A stretch of 64,000 nt of DNA. It comes from JAGOME01 sp039812375 (GTDB lineage Bacteria > Actinomycetota > Actinomycetes > Actinomycetales > Dermatophilaceae). A program made the position numbers and the translations under genes. Below the pieces are notes generated by a model, which worked only from the letters and a program-made list of their open reading frames with translations, did not search any database and was not told the DNA's origin. Positions 26,034 to 35,107 of this stretch are shown here, one piece after another (position 1 is the first letter of the stretch; each line of letters begins with the position of its first letter). The DNA lies in NCBI GenBank assembly GCA_039812375.1, contig JBDIAO010000003.1, forward strand, positions 1 through 64,000, given 5' to 3'.

Positions 26034-27190
26034 GCCCCGAGCGGGCGCAGCATCGCCCTGGAGATGATGTGCCGCTGGATCTCGCTCGTGCCGTCCCAGA
26101 TCCGGTCCACTCGGGCGTCACGCCACATCCGCTCCAGCGGCAGCTGCCCCATCAGGCCCATTCCGCCGAGGATCTGCACCGCCTTGTCGGTGACCCGGCC
26201 CAGGGTCTCGGAGGCGAAGAGCTTGGCCATGGCGATCTCAGAGTCGGTGACCGTTCCGTCGTCGATGTGCGCGGCGGCGCGCAGGGTGAGCAGTTCGGCG
26301 GCGTCGAGTTCGACGGCCATGTCGGCGAGCTGGAAGGACACTCCTTGGAATGCCCCGATCGGCTTCCCGAACTGCTTGCGGGTCGCCGCCCACTCGGTGG
26401 CGATCCGCAGCGCCCGCCGGCCTTTCCCTACGCTGGTCGCGGCGACCGCGAGCCGGGTGGCTCCCAGCCAGGTGCCCATGAGCTCGAACCCGCGGCCCTC
26501 CTCACCCAGGAGCTGCCATCCGGGGATCCGGCACGCCTCGAAGGTCAGGTCGCTTTGGTGGTAGCCGCGGTTGGACACGCAGTCGGTGTGGGTCAGTACG
26601 GACAGGCCGGGGGTGTCCAGGTCGACCAGGAATGCCGAGATCCGGGCCTTGGGCCCCTTAGTGGTCTCTTCGGTCCCGGTCGCCGCGAAGAGGATGACGA
26701 AGTCGGAGACGTCGGCGTGGCTGATGAAATGCTTGGTTCCGGTGATCACCCAGTCGTCGCCGTCGCGCACGGCTCGGGTGCGCATGGAACGCACGTCGGA
26801 GCCGGCCTCCGGCTCGGTCATCGCCAGGCAGTCAACCTTCTCCCCACGGATCGTCGGCAGGAGGTACTCCTCGCGCTGGCGTCCGACACAGCCCTGGAGG
26901 ATATTGCTGGGTCGGGTCACCAGCGACTGGAGGGCGAAGCTTGTGGCGCCGAGCTCACGCTCGACGAGGGTCATCGAGACGGCATCGAGACCGCCGCCGC
27001 CGAGCTCCTCGGGCATGTTCGCGGCATACAGTCCAGCCCGGATCGCCTTGCCCCGGATGCTGCTCGCGAGCTCGGTGGGCACGTCGCCGAGACGCTCGAC
27101 CTCCTCCTCGTGCGGGATGAGTTCGGCCTCGACGAAACGTCGCACGGTCGCGACGATGGCACGCTGCTCTTCACTGAGTGAGAAGTCCAC
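26030..27190 (-). CDS. Acyl-CoA dehydrogenase (possible butyrobetainyl-CoA dehydrogenase)
   Basis: FAD-dependent acyl-CoA dehydrogenases introduce a 2,3-double bond into acyl-CoA. The 386-residue enzyme has the canonical DFSLSEEQRAI start, AMTEPEAGSDVRSM, WVITGTKHFISHAD, the ATRKQFGKPIGAFQGV segment, VQILGGMGLMGQLPLERMWRDARVDRIWDGTSEI with the catalytic Glu region, and a short C-terminus. In this gene set it could act on gamma-butyrobetainyl-CoA to give crotonobetainyl-CoA (inference). GTG 27190, with AAAGGA upstream, is chosen because it matches the family start; an upstream in-frame extension is spurious. It overlaps the ligase start by 4 nt. Confidence 0.9.
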   Translation of the reverse strand: MDFSLSEEQRAIVATVRRFVEAELIPHEEEVERLGDVPTELASSIRGKAIRAGLYAANMPEELGGGGLDAVSMTLVERELGATSFALQSLVTRPSNILQGCVGRQREEYLLPTIRGEKVDCLAMTEPEAGSDVRSMRTRAVRDGDDWVITGTKHFISHADVSDFVILFAATGTEETTKGPKARISAFLVDLDTPGLSVLTHTDCVSNRGYHQSDLTFEACRIPGWQLLGEEGRGFELMGTWLGATRLAVAATSVGKGRRALRIATEWAATRKQFGKPIGAFQGVSFQLADMAVELDAAELLTLRAAAHIDDGTVTDSEIAMAKLFASETLGRVTDKAVQILGGMGLMGQLPLERMWRDARVDRIWDGTSEIQRHIISRAMLRPLGA

Positions 27191-27203
27191 GACCGTGATC
27201 CTT

Positions 27204-28736
27204 TCACGCGGTGCTGACCGCGCGGATGGCCCGTCCGGCGGCGACCGGGGTGGGCAGCCCGGCGTGGGCTGAGACGATGGCCCGCAGCCGTTCCTGCAGG
27301 TCCGCGGGCATGGGCACGACCCCGCCACCGTTGAGGTCGACGTGCAGCAGCATCTGCTCACCGGTGGCGAGTAGGGCCCCGGTGTCCGCATTCGTCATGA
27401 CATGCATGATATGAACGCGCTTGGCGTCGGCGCCGAGCACGTGCAGGGTGAGGGTGACCCGGTCACCCAGGCCGGCCTCACCGGTGTGCACGATGTGGGT
27501 CTCGACACTGAACAGGGAGTGGCCAGCCTCGCGGTAGGCCTCGTTGACCCCGAGGTACCGGAAGAAGGCGTCGGCGTTGTCCCCGAAGGCGAGCAGGAAG
27601 CACGACTCGCTCATGTGGTCGTTGTAGTCGACCCAGGCGGTCGGCACGATCGCCTGGTGCAACTGCAGCGGGGCCTCGATGACATCGGGGTCCCAGGGCC
27701 GTCCCGGCATCCCCTCGTATGGGGTGTGCACCCGTCCGTCCCCCGGTTCGGCTTCGGAGGAACCGGGCAACCATGCGGCGCACCCGAGGATGGCGCCGGC
27801 CTCGACCGCTGCTGCCGCATCCTCCGTGAGCACTAGGGACGTGGCGGAGTCCGTCGGGTCAGCGACGACCACGAGTGCGCCCAAGCTGGCGACGTCGACG
27901 AGCACCTGGTCCCAGTGCCGGTACTGCACGTCGTGTTCCTCACCGGCGTGCACGACGAGGCGGGCCGTCGCTGGCAGCGTCTCCTGCCACCGATGAGCGT
28001 GCACGAGCGGGACGACGGGGTCGTCGGCGCCCCAGAGCAGGAAGACCGGTGCCGTGAGGGCGGTCAGGTCAGGACAGTGCCACTGACTGAGGACGTCGAA
28101 CTCCCGCTGCAACCCCAGTGCCGGGATCATCGAGCCTTGGGTGAACCGAGCCCGGGTCGCCTCGTCGACGACGGCCTGCGCGAAGCCGGGTATGCGGTGC
28201 ACCGGACTGTGTGGACCGTAGGTCCACCAGCTCACCGGATCGTTCTCGGCCAGAGCGAGCCACTGGGCAGGAACGTCGAGACCGAGGTCGGTCACGGCGC
28301 AGGCCAGGTGCAGCGAGCGCACCGACTCTGGGCGTGTCGCAACGATCTGCGCGGCATACGGCCCGCCGCCGGAGATCCCACCTACCGAGGGCGTGCTGAT
28401 CCCCAAGGTGTCGAGCAGCTCCCACACGTCTCCCGCGAAAGACTCGATCGTTGCGCTGTCGTCGAAGACGGTGCCGCCGAGCCCGTTGCGCTCCACCCCG
28501 AGCAGGCGAACCCCCAGCCGGCGGCGCACCGTGGCGGTGAACTCGAGGAGCTCCAGAGCCCGCACACTGGTCCCGCCACCGGTGAAGATGACCAGGGGTA
28601 TGCCGTCCGCCGGCCCGGTGTCGACATAGCGCAGGGTGCGACCACCGGAGGTGGTGTACTCGAACTCAGTCAGGGCGAGCCGGTCGAAGCGAGCCGGGAC
28701 GTCGAGCGGCCCCGCCCGCAGCAGACGAGCGGTCAT
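27204..28736 (-). CDS. Alpha/beta-hydrolase fused to a hotdog thioesterase
   Basis: This 510-residue protein has two enzymes in one chain. Residues about 20-280 are an alpha/beta hydrolase: oxyanion loop FTGGGTSVRA, nucleophile GISGGGPYAA, acid in LWGADDPVVP, and His in VHAGEEHD. Residues about 355-490 are a 4-hydroxybenzoyl-CoA-type hotdog thioesterase with VDYNDHMSESCFLLAFGDN, close to the VDYNGHM motif of betainyl-CoA thioesterases that are sometimes fused to carnitine dehydrogenase. A plausible role is to free carnitine from acylcarnitine esters and from CoA thioesters; this is inference. ATG 28736 overlaps the ABC ATPase stop. Confidence 0.82.
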   Translation of the reverse strand: MTARLLRAGPLDVPARFDRLALTEFEYTTSGGRTLRYVDTGPADGIPLVIFTGGGTSVRALELLEFTATVRRRLGVRLLGVERNGLGGTVFDDSATIESFAGDVWELLDTLGISTPSVGGISGGGPYAAQIVATRPESVRSLHLACAVTDLGLDVPAQWLALAENDPVSWWTYGPHSPVHRIPGFAQAVVDEATRARFTQGSMIPALGLQREFDVLSQWHCPDLTALTAPVFLLWGADDPVVPLVHAHRWQETLPATARLVVHAGEEHDVQYRHWDQVLVDVASLGALVVVADPTDSATSLVLTEDAAAAVEAGAILGCAAWLPGSSEAEPGDGRVHTPYEGMPGRPWDPDVIEAPLQLHQAIVPTAWVDYNDHMSESCFLLAFGDNADAFFRYLGVNEAYREAGHSLFSVETHIVHTGEAGLGDRVTLTLHVLGADAKRVHIMHVMTNADTGALLATGEQMLLHVDLNGGGVVPMPADLQERLRAIVSAHAGLPTPVAAGRAIRAVSTA

Positions 28737-30565
28737 GCAGCCCCGTCCGTGCCGTCCGACTCGACCAGGCCCTCGGTCGCCTCGGGAACGGCGGCGTCGA
28801 AGCTCGGGGTCGAGGCGATCAGGGAGCGGGTGTAGGCGTGCTGCGGGTTGGCGAAGATGTCCTCCACCCCACCCATCTCGACAATTCGTCCCTTCTCCAG
28901 GATCGCCACCCGCTGGGCAATGTTGCGCACCAGCGCGATGTTGTGCGTGATGAACACCAGGGTCAGACCCAGCTCACTCTGCAGCCGGCGCAGCAGGCTG
29001 ACCAACGAGGACTGCACCGAGACGTCGAGCGCGGAGGTGATTTCGTCACAGATGAGCACCTCAGGATCCGTGGCCAGTGCCCGCGCGATCGCGACCCGCT
29101 GCCGCTCCCCACCGGAGAGCTGGTGCGGGTAGCGCCGTGCATAGTCGGGGCGCAACGAGGCCAATTCGAGGGCGTTCGCGACGACCTCGTCGGGATTGCT
29201 CGGCTTGCGACCTACGGCGGCGAGGGGCCCCAGGACGAGGTCGCTGACCAGGCGACGGGGGTTGAGCGACTCGTAGGGGTTCTGGAAGATGTATTGCAGC
29301 TTCCGACGCTGCTCCTTGGTCCGTTTGAAACTGCTCGCCGCGATGACCTCACCGTCGAGTTGGATCTGGCCCTGGTAGTCCGGCATCAGTCCGGCGATGC
29401 ATCGGGCCAGGGTCGTCTTGCCCGAGCCGGACTCGCCGAGCAGGGCCAGGCACTCGGCCTTGCTCGCATGCAGGGTCATGTCCTCGAGGATGATCTTCTT
29501 GCCGTAGCCGGCCTTGACGTTGCTGATCTGCAGGACCACGGGCGCATCCTCGCGGACCTGGCTCGCCGGACTGGCCACCACTGGGACCGGGACCGGCTCG
29601 CCGGCGTGCCAGCACTCGGCCATGTGGTCGTTCTCGGTGACCACCCGGGGTGGCTGCTCCGTGCGGCAGCGGTCGTCGGCCAGTGGGCAGCGCGGCGAGA
29701 AGGAGCACCCTTGCGGCCGGGCCAGTGGCGACGGGGCATGCCCTGGGATGCCGACCATGGGTCGCTTGCCATCGAGGTCGGGGACGGCCAGCAGCAGCCG
29801 GGTGGTGTAGGGGTGCTGCGGGTTCCCAGTGACCTGCGACGTGGGCCCGACCTCGACGACCCGTCCGGAATAGAGCACCGCGACGGAGTCCGCGAGTTCG
29901 GCGACGACGGCCAGGTCATGGGTGATGTAGACGGCCGCGCAGTGGTACGTGCGACACATGTCCTTGACGGTCTCCAGAACATGCTTCTGGGTGCTCACGT
30001 CCAGGCCGGTCGTCGGCTCGTCGAGGACGAGGACGCCCGGGCGTGAGGTGAAGGCCATCGCGATCGCCACTCGCTGTTGCTGTCCGCCGGAGAGCTGGTG
30101 CGGATACCGGGCGAGGAACTCGTCGGTGTCGGGCAGGGCCACTTCGCGCAGCACTTCCCGCACCCGCTCGAGCACGCTCGCATCGTCACCGCTGAGGCAC
30201 TCGGCGAGCTGGGTGCGGATCCGCAGAGCGGGGTTGAGCGCAGAGGCCGGGGACTGCGGAATGTAGGCGATGTCTCGCCCGCGCAGGTCGCGGACCTCCC
30301 GGTTACTCAGCCGCGCCAGGTCGTGTCCACGGACGACGATATCCCCGGCGGCGAGCTCGGTGCCGGGCTTGCAGTAGCGCAGCAGCGCCAGCCCGAGCGT
30401 CGTCTTGCCCGACCCGGATTCGCCGACAAGGCCGAGGATCTCCCCTGGCTTGAGGGTGACCTCGATGTCGTCGACGATGAAGGCCATCGAGGGGACCCCG
30501 ATGATCCGCATTCCCTCGACGGTGAGCGAGTTATCGATCGGGGGGGTGGTGTCCACGGTCGTCAT
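28733..30565 (-). CDS. Peptide-family ABC importer ATPase, DppD-DppF fusion
   Basis: A 610-residue protein joins two nucleotide-binding domains that are normally separate subunits in Dpp/Opp/Nik importers. Domain 1 has Walker A GESGSGKTT (residues 48-56), signature LSGGQQQR and Walker B LVLDEPTTGLD; it is followed by the oligopeptide C-terminal motif with CSFSPRCPLADDRC, a typical Cys cluster. Domain 2 (from about residue 350) has GESGSGKTTLARC, IFQNPYESLNPRR, LSGGERQR and LICDEITSALD. GGAGGAG precedes ATG 30565, two bases after the upstream permease stop. It energises the DppB/DppC-type permeases; the cluster suggests carnitine, betaine or acylcarnitine as cargo rather than peptides. Confidence 0.9.
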   Translation of the reverse strand: MTTVDTTPPIDNSLTVEGMRIIGVPSMAFIVDDIEVTLKPGEILGLVGESGSGKTTLGLALLRYCKPGTELAAGDIVVRGHDLARLSNREVRDLRGRDIAYIPQSPASALNPALRIRTQLAECLSGDDASVLERVREVLREVALPDTDEFLARYPHQLSGGQQQRVAIAMAFTSRPGVLVLDEPTTGLDVSTQKHVLETVKDMCRTYHCAAVYITHDLAVVAELADSVAVLYSGRVVEVGPTSQVTGNPQHPYTTRLLLAVPDLDGKRPMVGIPGHAPSPLARPQGCSFSPRCPLADDRCRTEQPPRVVTENDHMAECWHAGEPVPVPVVASPASQVREDAPVVLQISNVKAGYGKKIILEDMTLHASKAECLALLGESGSGKTTLARCIAGLMPDYQGQIQLDGEVIAASSFKRTKEQRRKLQYIFQNPYESLNPRRLVSDLVLGPLAAVGRKPSNPDEVVANALELASLRPDYARRYPHQLSGGERQRVAIARALATDPEVLICDEITSALDVSVQSSLVSLLRRLQSELGLTLVFITHNIALVRNIAQRVAILEKGRIVEMGGVEDIFANPQHAYTRSLIASTPSFDAAVPEATEGLVESDGTDGAA

Positions 30566-30567
30566 GA

Positions 30568-31455
30568 CTACTCCTCCACTCCGACGCCGGCCCCTGCTGA
30601 GGCTCGCGCCAGACCCTCGGTGACGAGGTTGGTGCCGACGGTGAGGATCGCGATCGCCACGACGGGCAGGACGACCGGCCAGGGTTGGACGGTCAGCGCG
30701 ATCCGGTTCTCGTTGATCATCAGGCCCCAGTCCGCGGTCGGCGGCTGCATGCCCATGCCGAGGAAGCTCAGACCGGCGATGAGACCGATGGAGTAGGTCA
30801 GCCGCAGACCGAGCTCGACGGCGAGGGTCCCGGTGACGTTGGGGACGACCTCGGTGAGTAGGATCCGCCACCTCGGGACCCCGACTGCCTCGGCGGAGCG
30901 GACGAAGTCGCGCTCGACGACCGGGACTGCTGCACCCCGGATCACCCGGGCGACCCGGGGCAGGTGCCCGAAGGCGACCATGACGACGAGCAGCCACGCC
31001 TTGGGTCCCACGATGGACAGGAAGAGCAGGGCCAGGACGATCTGCGGGAAGGCGAGCAGGGTGTCACCGGCCCGCATGAGGACCTCGTCGACAAAGCCGT
31101 GGCGGTATGCCGCGATGACCCCGACCGCAGCGCCCACACCGACCCCGATGAGGGTGGCCAGCAGCGAGAGGAACAGGAGCAGGAAGCCTCCGTGCAGGAA
31201 CCGGGACCACACGTCGCGGCCGATGGCGTCGGTGCCGAAGAGCATGCCCGGTCCCCGTGGGGAGAACGGGGCCCCGACAAACTCGGTCGGCGTGTGCGGG
31301 GAAACGAAGGGGCCGATGACGGCGATGGCGACGATGAGGGCGGTGAGGATGACGCCGATCACCGTGCTCTTGGTCCGCAGGGCCCGGCTGAACAGAGTGG
31401 AGCCCTTGGTCGCCGGCTTGCCGGAGGCGACCGCCCCCTTGGTCGGTGCCGTCAT
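30568..31455 (-). CDS. Peptide-family ABC importer permease (DppC type)
   Basis: This 295-residue inner-membrane permease has the N-terminal DppC region with one helix (VIGVILTALIVAIAVIGPFV), the HTPTEFVGAPFSPRGPGMLFGTDAIGRDVWSRFLHG segment split by periplasmic loops, and the EAA loop EAVGVPRWRILLTEVVPNVTG that docks on the ATPase. Five to six helices in total fit the family. The ATG overlaps the DppB-type stop (ATGA). Confidence 0.92.
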   Translation of the reverse strand: MTAPTKGAVASGKPATKGSTLFSRALRTKSTVIGVILTALIVAIAVIGPFVSPHTPTEFVGAPFSPRGPGMLFGTDAIGRDVWSRFLHGGFLLLFLSLLATLIGVGVGAAVGVIAAYRHGFVDEVLMRAGDTLLAFPQIVLALLFLSIVGPKAWLLVVMVAFGHLPRVARVIRGAAVPVVERDFVRSAEAVGVPRWRILLTEVVPNVTGTLAVELGLRLTYSIGLIAGLSFLGMGMQPPTADWGLMINENRIALTVQPWPVVLPVVAIAILTVGTNLVTEGLARASAGAGVGVEE

Positions 31456-32402
31456 TGGTTCGCCGTCCTCACTCGCGGGTTGGCCATCAAGGTAATCACG
31501 TCGGCGAGCAGGTTGACGACGACGTAGAAGGCCGCGATGAGCAGGACCAGCGCCTGGATCAGCGGCATGTCCCGGTTGGTCACCGCGTCGGTCAGCGCGA
31601 ACCCGACCCCGGGGTAGCGGAAGAGGTACTCGACGAGGACCACGCCACCGACGAGCCAGGCGAGCTGGAGGGCGATCACCTGGGCGACCGGGCCGATAGC
31701 GTTGGGAATCGCGTGCCGGATGATGACCAGCCGTTCGGCGATTCCCTTGAGCCGCGCCTGGCGGATGTACTCGCTCTCGAGGACCTCGAGGACCGTGGCC
31801 CGCATGATCCGGGTGATGTAGGGCGAGACGGCCAGGACCAGGGTCAGCACCGGTAAGACGAGCTGCTGCGGCTGCAGGAGAACCGACCCGCCGTTGTCGA
31901 CATAGACCGCGGGAAAGATGTGGAACACCCCGGTGGACAGCAGCAGGACGAGCAGGATGCCGACGACGAACTCGGGCAGTGCCGCGAAGATGAGCGTGAC
32001 CACCGAGGTGACCCGGTCGGACATCTGGTCCTTGGCCATCGCCGTGAGTGTGCCCAGGGCGATCGACAACGGGATGGCGATGATCGCCGTGAGGATCATC
32101 AGGATCCCGGTGTTGGCGGCCGCCGACCCGAGGATCTCGCTCACCGGCCGTTGCGCGGCCAGCGAGTTCCCCAGGTCGAACCGGAACAGGTTGCCCAGCC
32201 AGTGCACATACTGAATGTGCAGCGGCTGGTCGAGTCCCAGCTGCTCCCGCAGGGCGGCCAGCCGCTCTGGGGTGGCCTCCTTGCCGAGGATGGCCCTGGC
32301 CGCGTCCCCGGGCAGCGCCTGGGTCGCCAGGAACACGATGATCGAGACGACGGCCAGTGTGATGATGCCGAACGCACCGCGCCGGATGAGCATCCTACCC
32401 AT
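31452..32402 (-). CDS. Peptide-family ABC importer permease (DppB type)
   Basis: This 316-residue permease shows the DppB N-terminus (FGIITLAVVSIIVFLATQALPGDAAR), the conserved LGLDQPLHIQYVHWLGNLFRFDLGNSL, and the EAA motif in RQARLKGIAERLVIIRHAIPNAIGP. About six helices are visible. ATG 32402 has AAGGAG seven bases upstream. It is the first membrane gene after the binding protein, 47 nt downstream of it, and is coupled to the DppC-type gene. Confidence 0.92.
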   Translation of the reverse strand: MGRMLIRRGAFGIITLAVVSIIVFLATQALPGDAARAILGKEATPERLAALREQLGLDQPLHIQYVHWLGNLFRFDLGNSLAAQRPVSEILGSAAANTGILMILTAIIAIPLSIALGTLTAMAKDQMSDRVTSVVTLIFAALPEFVVGILLVLLLSTGVFHIFPAVYVDNGGSVLLQPQQLVLPVLTLVLAVSPYITRIMRATVLEVLESEYIRQARLKGIAERLVIIRHAIPNAIGPVAQVIALQLAWLVGGVVLVEYLFRYPGVGFALTDAVTNRDMPLIQALVLLIAAFYVVVNLLADVITLMANPRVRTANQ

Positions 32403-32449
32403 GGCGGGTCTCCTTCCCCTGGCGTGAACCAGTGACCGTCATGACTGGG

Positions 32450-34018
32450 TCACTTGGTGACCCAGACTTGGGCGAAGTTGTAGGACGTCAGCGGGATGCC
32501 GCTCTTGTCCGGGACCAGCCCGTGCACCTTGGTGCTGTAGGCGTCGATGTTGTTCGGGAAGCCCCAGATGATGTAGCCGCCGCTGTCGTACTCGATCTTC
32601 TGGGCTTGCTGGATCAGGTCGCAGCGCTTGGTCTCGTCGATCGTCGCGGTCGCCTCGTTGACCAGCTTGGTCCACTCGGGGTCGTTCCAGTGGGTCTCGT
32701 TGTAAGGCGAGGTCGTGAAGCCGGAGTTGGCGGCCTGGGGCAGGAAGTCCCGGGTGAACCAGAAGTCCTGGGAGAAGGTCCACTTGAGGTAGTCGTCGCC
32801 GTAGAACACGCCTGGGTCGACCTTGTTGAGCTTGATGGTGACCCCGGCCTGCTTGGCCTGCTGCTCCAGGACGGTCGCCGCCTCGACCAGGCCCGCGGCT
32901 GCTGGGGAGGTGACGAGCTCGACGCTGAGGTTGGGCTGGCCGGCTTCGGCGAGCAGCTTCTTGGCTTGAGCGATGTCCTGCTCACGCTGCGGCAGGCTCT
33001 TGTTGAAGCACGGGTCGAAGGGGGCATAGAGGTCGTTGCCGACCTGTCCGTGGCCGCCGAGCACCTGCTCGATCATCTGCTTGCGGTTGACGATGAGCCG
33101 CATCGCCTGGCGCACCTTGACGTTGTCGAAGGGTGCCTGATCCACCCGCATGGTGAACGGGATCCACGACCCGGTCTCGGACTCGAGCACCTTGAGCGCT
33201 GGGTTGGCCTCGACCACCTTGATCTGGCCCAGCGGCAGCTGGTCGATGGCGTCGACCTGTCCGCCGAGGAGGGCGTTGACCCGGGCGGTGTCGTCCGGGA
33301 AGTCGATCAGGGTCAGTTTGGCCAGGTGCGGCTGCCCCTTCTCGAAGAAGTTCGGGTTCTTCACCATGACACTCTGCTGGCCGGGAGTGAAGGACTCGAG
33401 CATGAATGCGCCGGCACCGACCGGCTTGGCCGGGTCGTAGTCCTTGGGGACGATCCCGGTGGCGTACTGGGCTACCGAGTCGGGGAAGATCGCGAACGGG
33501 CTCTTGAAGTGGAAGATCGCGGTCGTCGCGTCCGGGGTCTCGATGTTGTCCCGGTCCATCGTGGACAGTGCCGTTGCCGCGGACTTCGGGTTGGCCGGGT
33601 CGGTGATCCGTTTGAAGGTGGCGGCGACATCCTCGGAGGTCAGTGGCTTGCCGTCACTGAACTTCAGGTCCGGCTTGAGCTTGACGGTCCAGGCGGTGCC
33701 GTCCTCGTTGGGCTCGATCGATTCGGCGAGCATCATCTCGCGCTTGTGATTGGTGTCATAAGTCGCCAGCGTCGCGTAGAGCGCGATGACTCGGGCCTCG
33801 TCCGGGTGGGTGACCGGGCTGTGCGCGTCGAGGCTGTCCTTGGCGGAGCCGCCGACGATGCCGGCAGTGAGGGCGCCGCCGTCGACGGGGGTTCCCGACT
33901 CGGCGCCGGAGGTTCCGCCTCCGCCGGAGGAGCCGCCGCCGCAGGCGGCGAGGGCGAGCGCGGCGACCGGGGCCAGGGCGAGCAGACGAATCGCCCGGGA
34001 GCGGGTGCGGTGGGACAT
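32450..34018 (-). CDS. Solute-binding lipoprotein of the peptide-family importer
   Basis: This SBP_bac_5 family lipoprotein captures substrate outside the membrane. It has a lipoprotein signal: basic N-terminus, hydrophobic stretch and LALAAC lipobox with Cys26, then a Gly/Ser-rich linker. Mature-protein hallmarks are LATYDTNHKREMMLAESIEPNEDG, LKPDLKFSDGKPLTSEDVAATFKR and DQAPFDNVKVRQAMRLIVNRKQMIEQV. The length (522 residues) is normal for the family. Dpp-type binding proteins can carry small cationic or zwitterionic ligands as well as peptides; the carnitine enzymes on both sides make a quaternary-ammonium ligand the leading guess. Confidence 0.92.
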   Translation of the reverse strand: MSHRTRSRAIRLLALAPVAALALAACGGGSSGGGGTSGAESGTPVDGGALTAGIVGGSAKDSLDAHSPVTHPDEARVIALYATLATYDTNHKREMMLAESIEPNEDGTAWTVKLKPDLKFSDGKPLTSEDVAATFKRITDPANPKSAATALSTMDRDNIETPDATTAIFHFKSPFAIFPDSVAQYATGIVPKDYDPAKPVGAGAFMLESFTPGQQSVMVKNPNFFEKGQPHLAKLTLIDFPDDTARVNALLGGQVDAIDQLPLGQIKVVEANPALKVLESETGSWIPFTMRVDQAPFDNVKVRQAMRLIVNRKQMIEQVLGGHGQVGNDLYAPFDPCFNKSLPQREQDIAQAKKLLAEAGQPNLSVELVTSPAAAGLVEAATVLEQQAKQAGVTIKLNKVDPGVFYGDDYLKWTFSQDFWFTRDFLPQAANSGFTTSPYNETHWNDPEWTKLVNEATATIDETKRCDLIQQAQKIEYDSGGYIIWGFPNNIDAYSTKVHGLVPDKSGIPLTSYNFAQVWVTK

Positions 34019-34051
34019 GGGTTTCTCCTCCGTGGGACCGGCTGGGCCGGG

Positions 34052-35107
34052 TCAGTGGGCTCGGGACGGGTGGTGGGGGTCGGACGGGCTGGTTCGGGAT
34101 GTGGCGAGGCGGGCGTCGTGCTCACGCACCGTCACGCCGGCGCCATACGGGACTGAGCGCAGGCCGTCGAGGACGGCGACCAGGCAGGCGTCCCGGATCC
34201 GCTCGAGTTCACCGACACCCACCCCGCCCGCTTGGCTGTCGGACTGCTCGGCGATCCGGTCCATCAGGGCCTCGTCGAGCTCGGGAACCTCGGTCAGATG
34301 GGTCCACGGCCACTGCAGCGTCGGGCCGAACTGACCCATGAAGTGCCGCATGCCGCCGTCACCGCCGGCGATCCGGTAGGTGAGCATGGTGCCCATCGAC
34401 GCCCAGCGCAGTCCGGCGCCGTAGCGGATCGCGTCGTCGATCTCCTCGGTTGTGGCTACCCCGTCGGCCACCAGCCACAACGCTTCGCGCCACAGGGCCT
34501 CGAGCAGCCGGTCAGCGATGAAGCCCTCGACCTCGCGGCGGACGACCAGGGGTTTCATCCCGATCCCCGTGAAGGCCGCGTATGCCGCCTCGACGGCCGC
34601 CGGGTTGGTCGCCTCACCCCCGCATATCTCGACCAGGGGGAGCAGGTAGACCGGGTTGAACGGGTGCGCGACGAGGAAGCGGTCGGGATGGGCCATGTCC
34701 GCCTGGAGCAGGCTGGGCAGTAGACCCGAGGTGGAGGAGCAGATGAGGGTGTGCGGTTCGGCGGCAGCGTCGACCTGGGCCAGTACCGATTGCTTGAGTT
34801 CGAGGCGCTCGGGCACGCTCTCGTGGAAGATGTCCGCCCCGTCGGCGGCCTCCTCGATCGTGGCGACGACCTGCCAGCGCCCCGGTGTGGGCAGAGTGTC
34901 GCCGTGCAGCGACTGCAGGGCCGTGGTGGCGTTGGCGATGAGGCGGGAGAGGACCGCCTCGGCGCCCGGAGCCGGATCGAAGACGGCCACGTCGACTCCG
35001 GCGAGAACCCAGCGGGCCGCCCAGCCACCACCGATGACCCCGCCACCGGCCAGACCGGCCCGGCGGACCACGGCCGCGGGCTGGTGACCGTTCGTGGTCT
35101 CAGCCAT
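34052..35107 (-). CDS. lcdH: L-carnitine 3-dehydrogenase
   Basis: Carnitine dehydrogenase oxidises L-carnitine to 3-dehydrocarnitine with NAD. The 351-residue protein has the Rossmann motif GGGVIGGGWAARW (residues 21-33), FDPAPGAEAVL, ESVPERLELK, SSTSGLLPS, the catalytic His in AHPFNPVYLLPLVE, and the signature series VEGFIADRLLEALWREALWLV.DGVATTEEIDDAIRYGAGLRW, GGDGGMRHFM.QFGP, all close to Pseudomonas carnitine dehydrogenase as I recall it and distinct from ordinary 3-hydroxyacyl-CoA dehydrogenases. No fused thioesterase is present; separate thioesterases are encoded in the cluster. ATG 35107 lies 8 nt inside the end of the BKACE gene, so the two are coupled. Confidence 0.93.
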   Translation of the reverse strand: MAETTNGHQPAAVVRRAGLAGGGVIGGGWAARWVLAGVDVAVFDPAPGAEAVLSRLIANATTALQSLHGDTLPTPGRWQVVATIEEAADGADIFHESVPERLELKQSVLAQVDAAAEPHTLICSSTSGLLPSLLQADMAHPDRFLVAHPFNPVYLLPLVEICGGEATNPAAVEAAYAAFTGIGMKPLVVRREVEGFIADRLLEALWREALWLVADGVATTEEIDDAIRYGAGLRWASMGTMLTYRIAGGDGGMRHFMGQFGPTLQWPWTHLTEVPELDEALMDRIAEQSDSQAGGVGVGELERIRDACLVAVLDGLRSVPYGAGVTVREHDARLATSRTSPSDPHHPSRAH

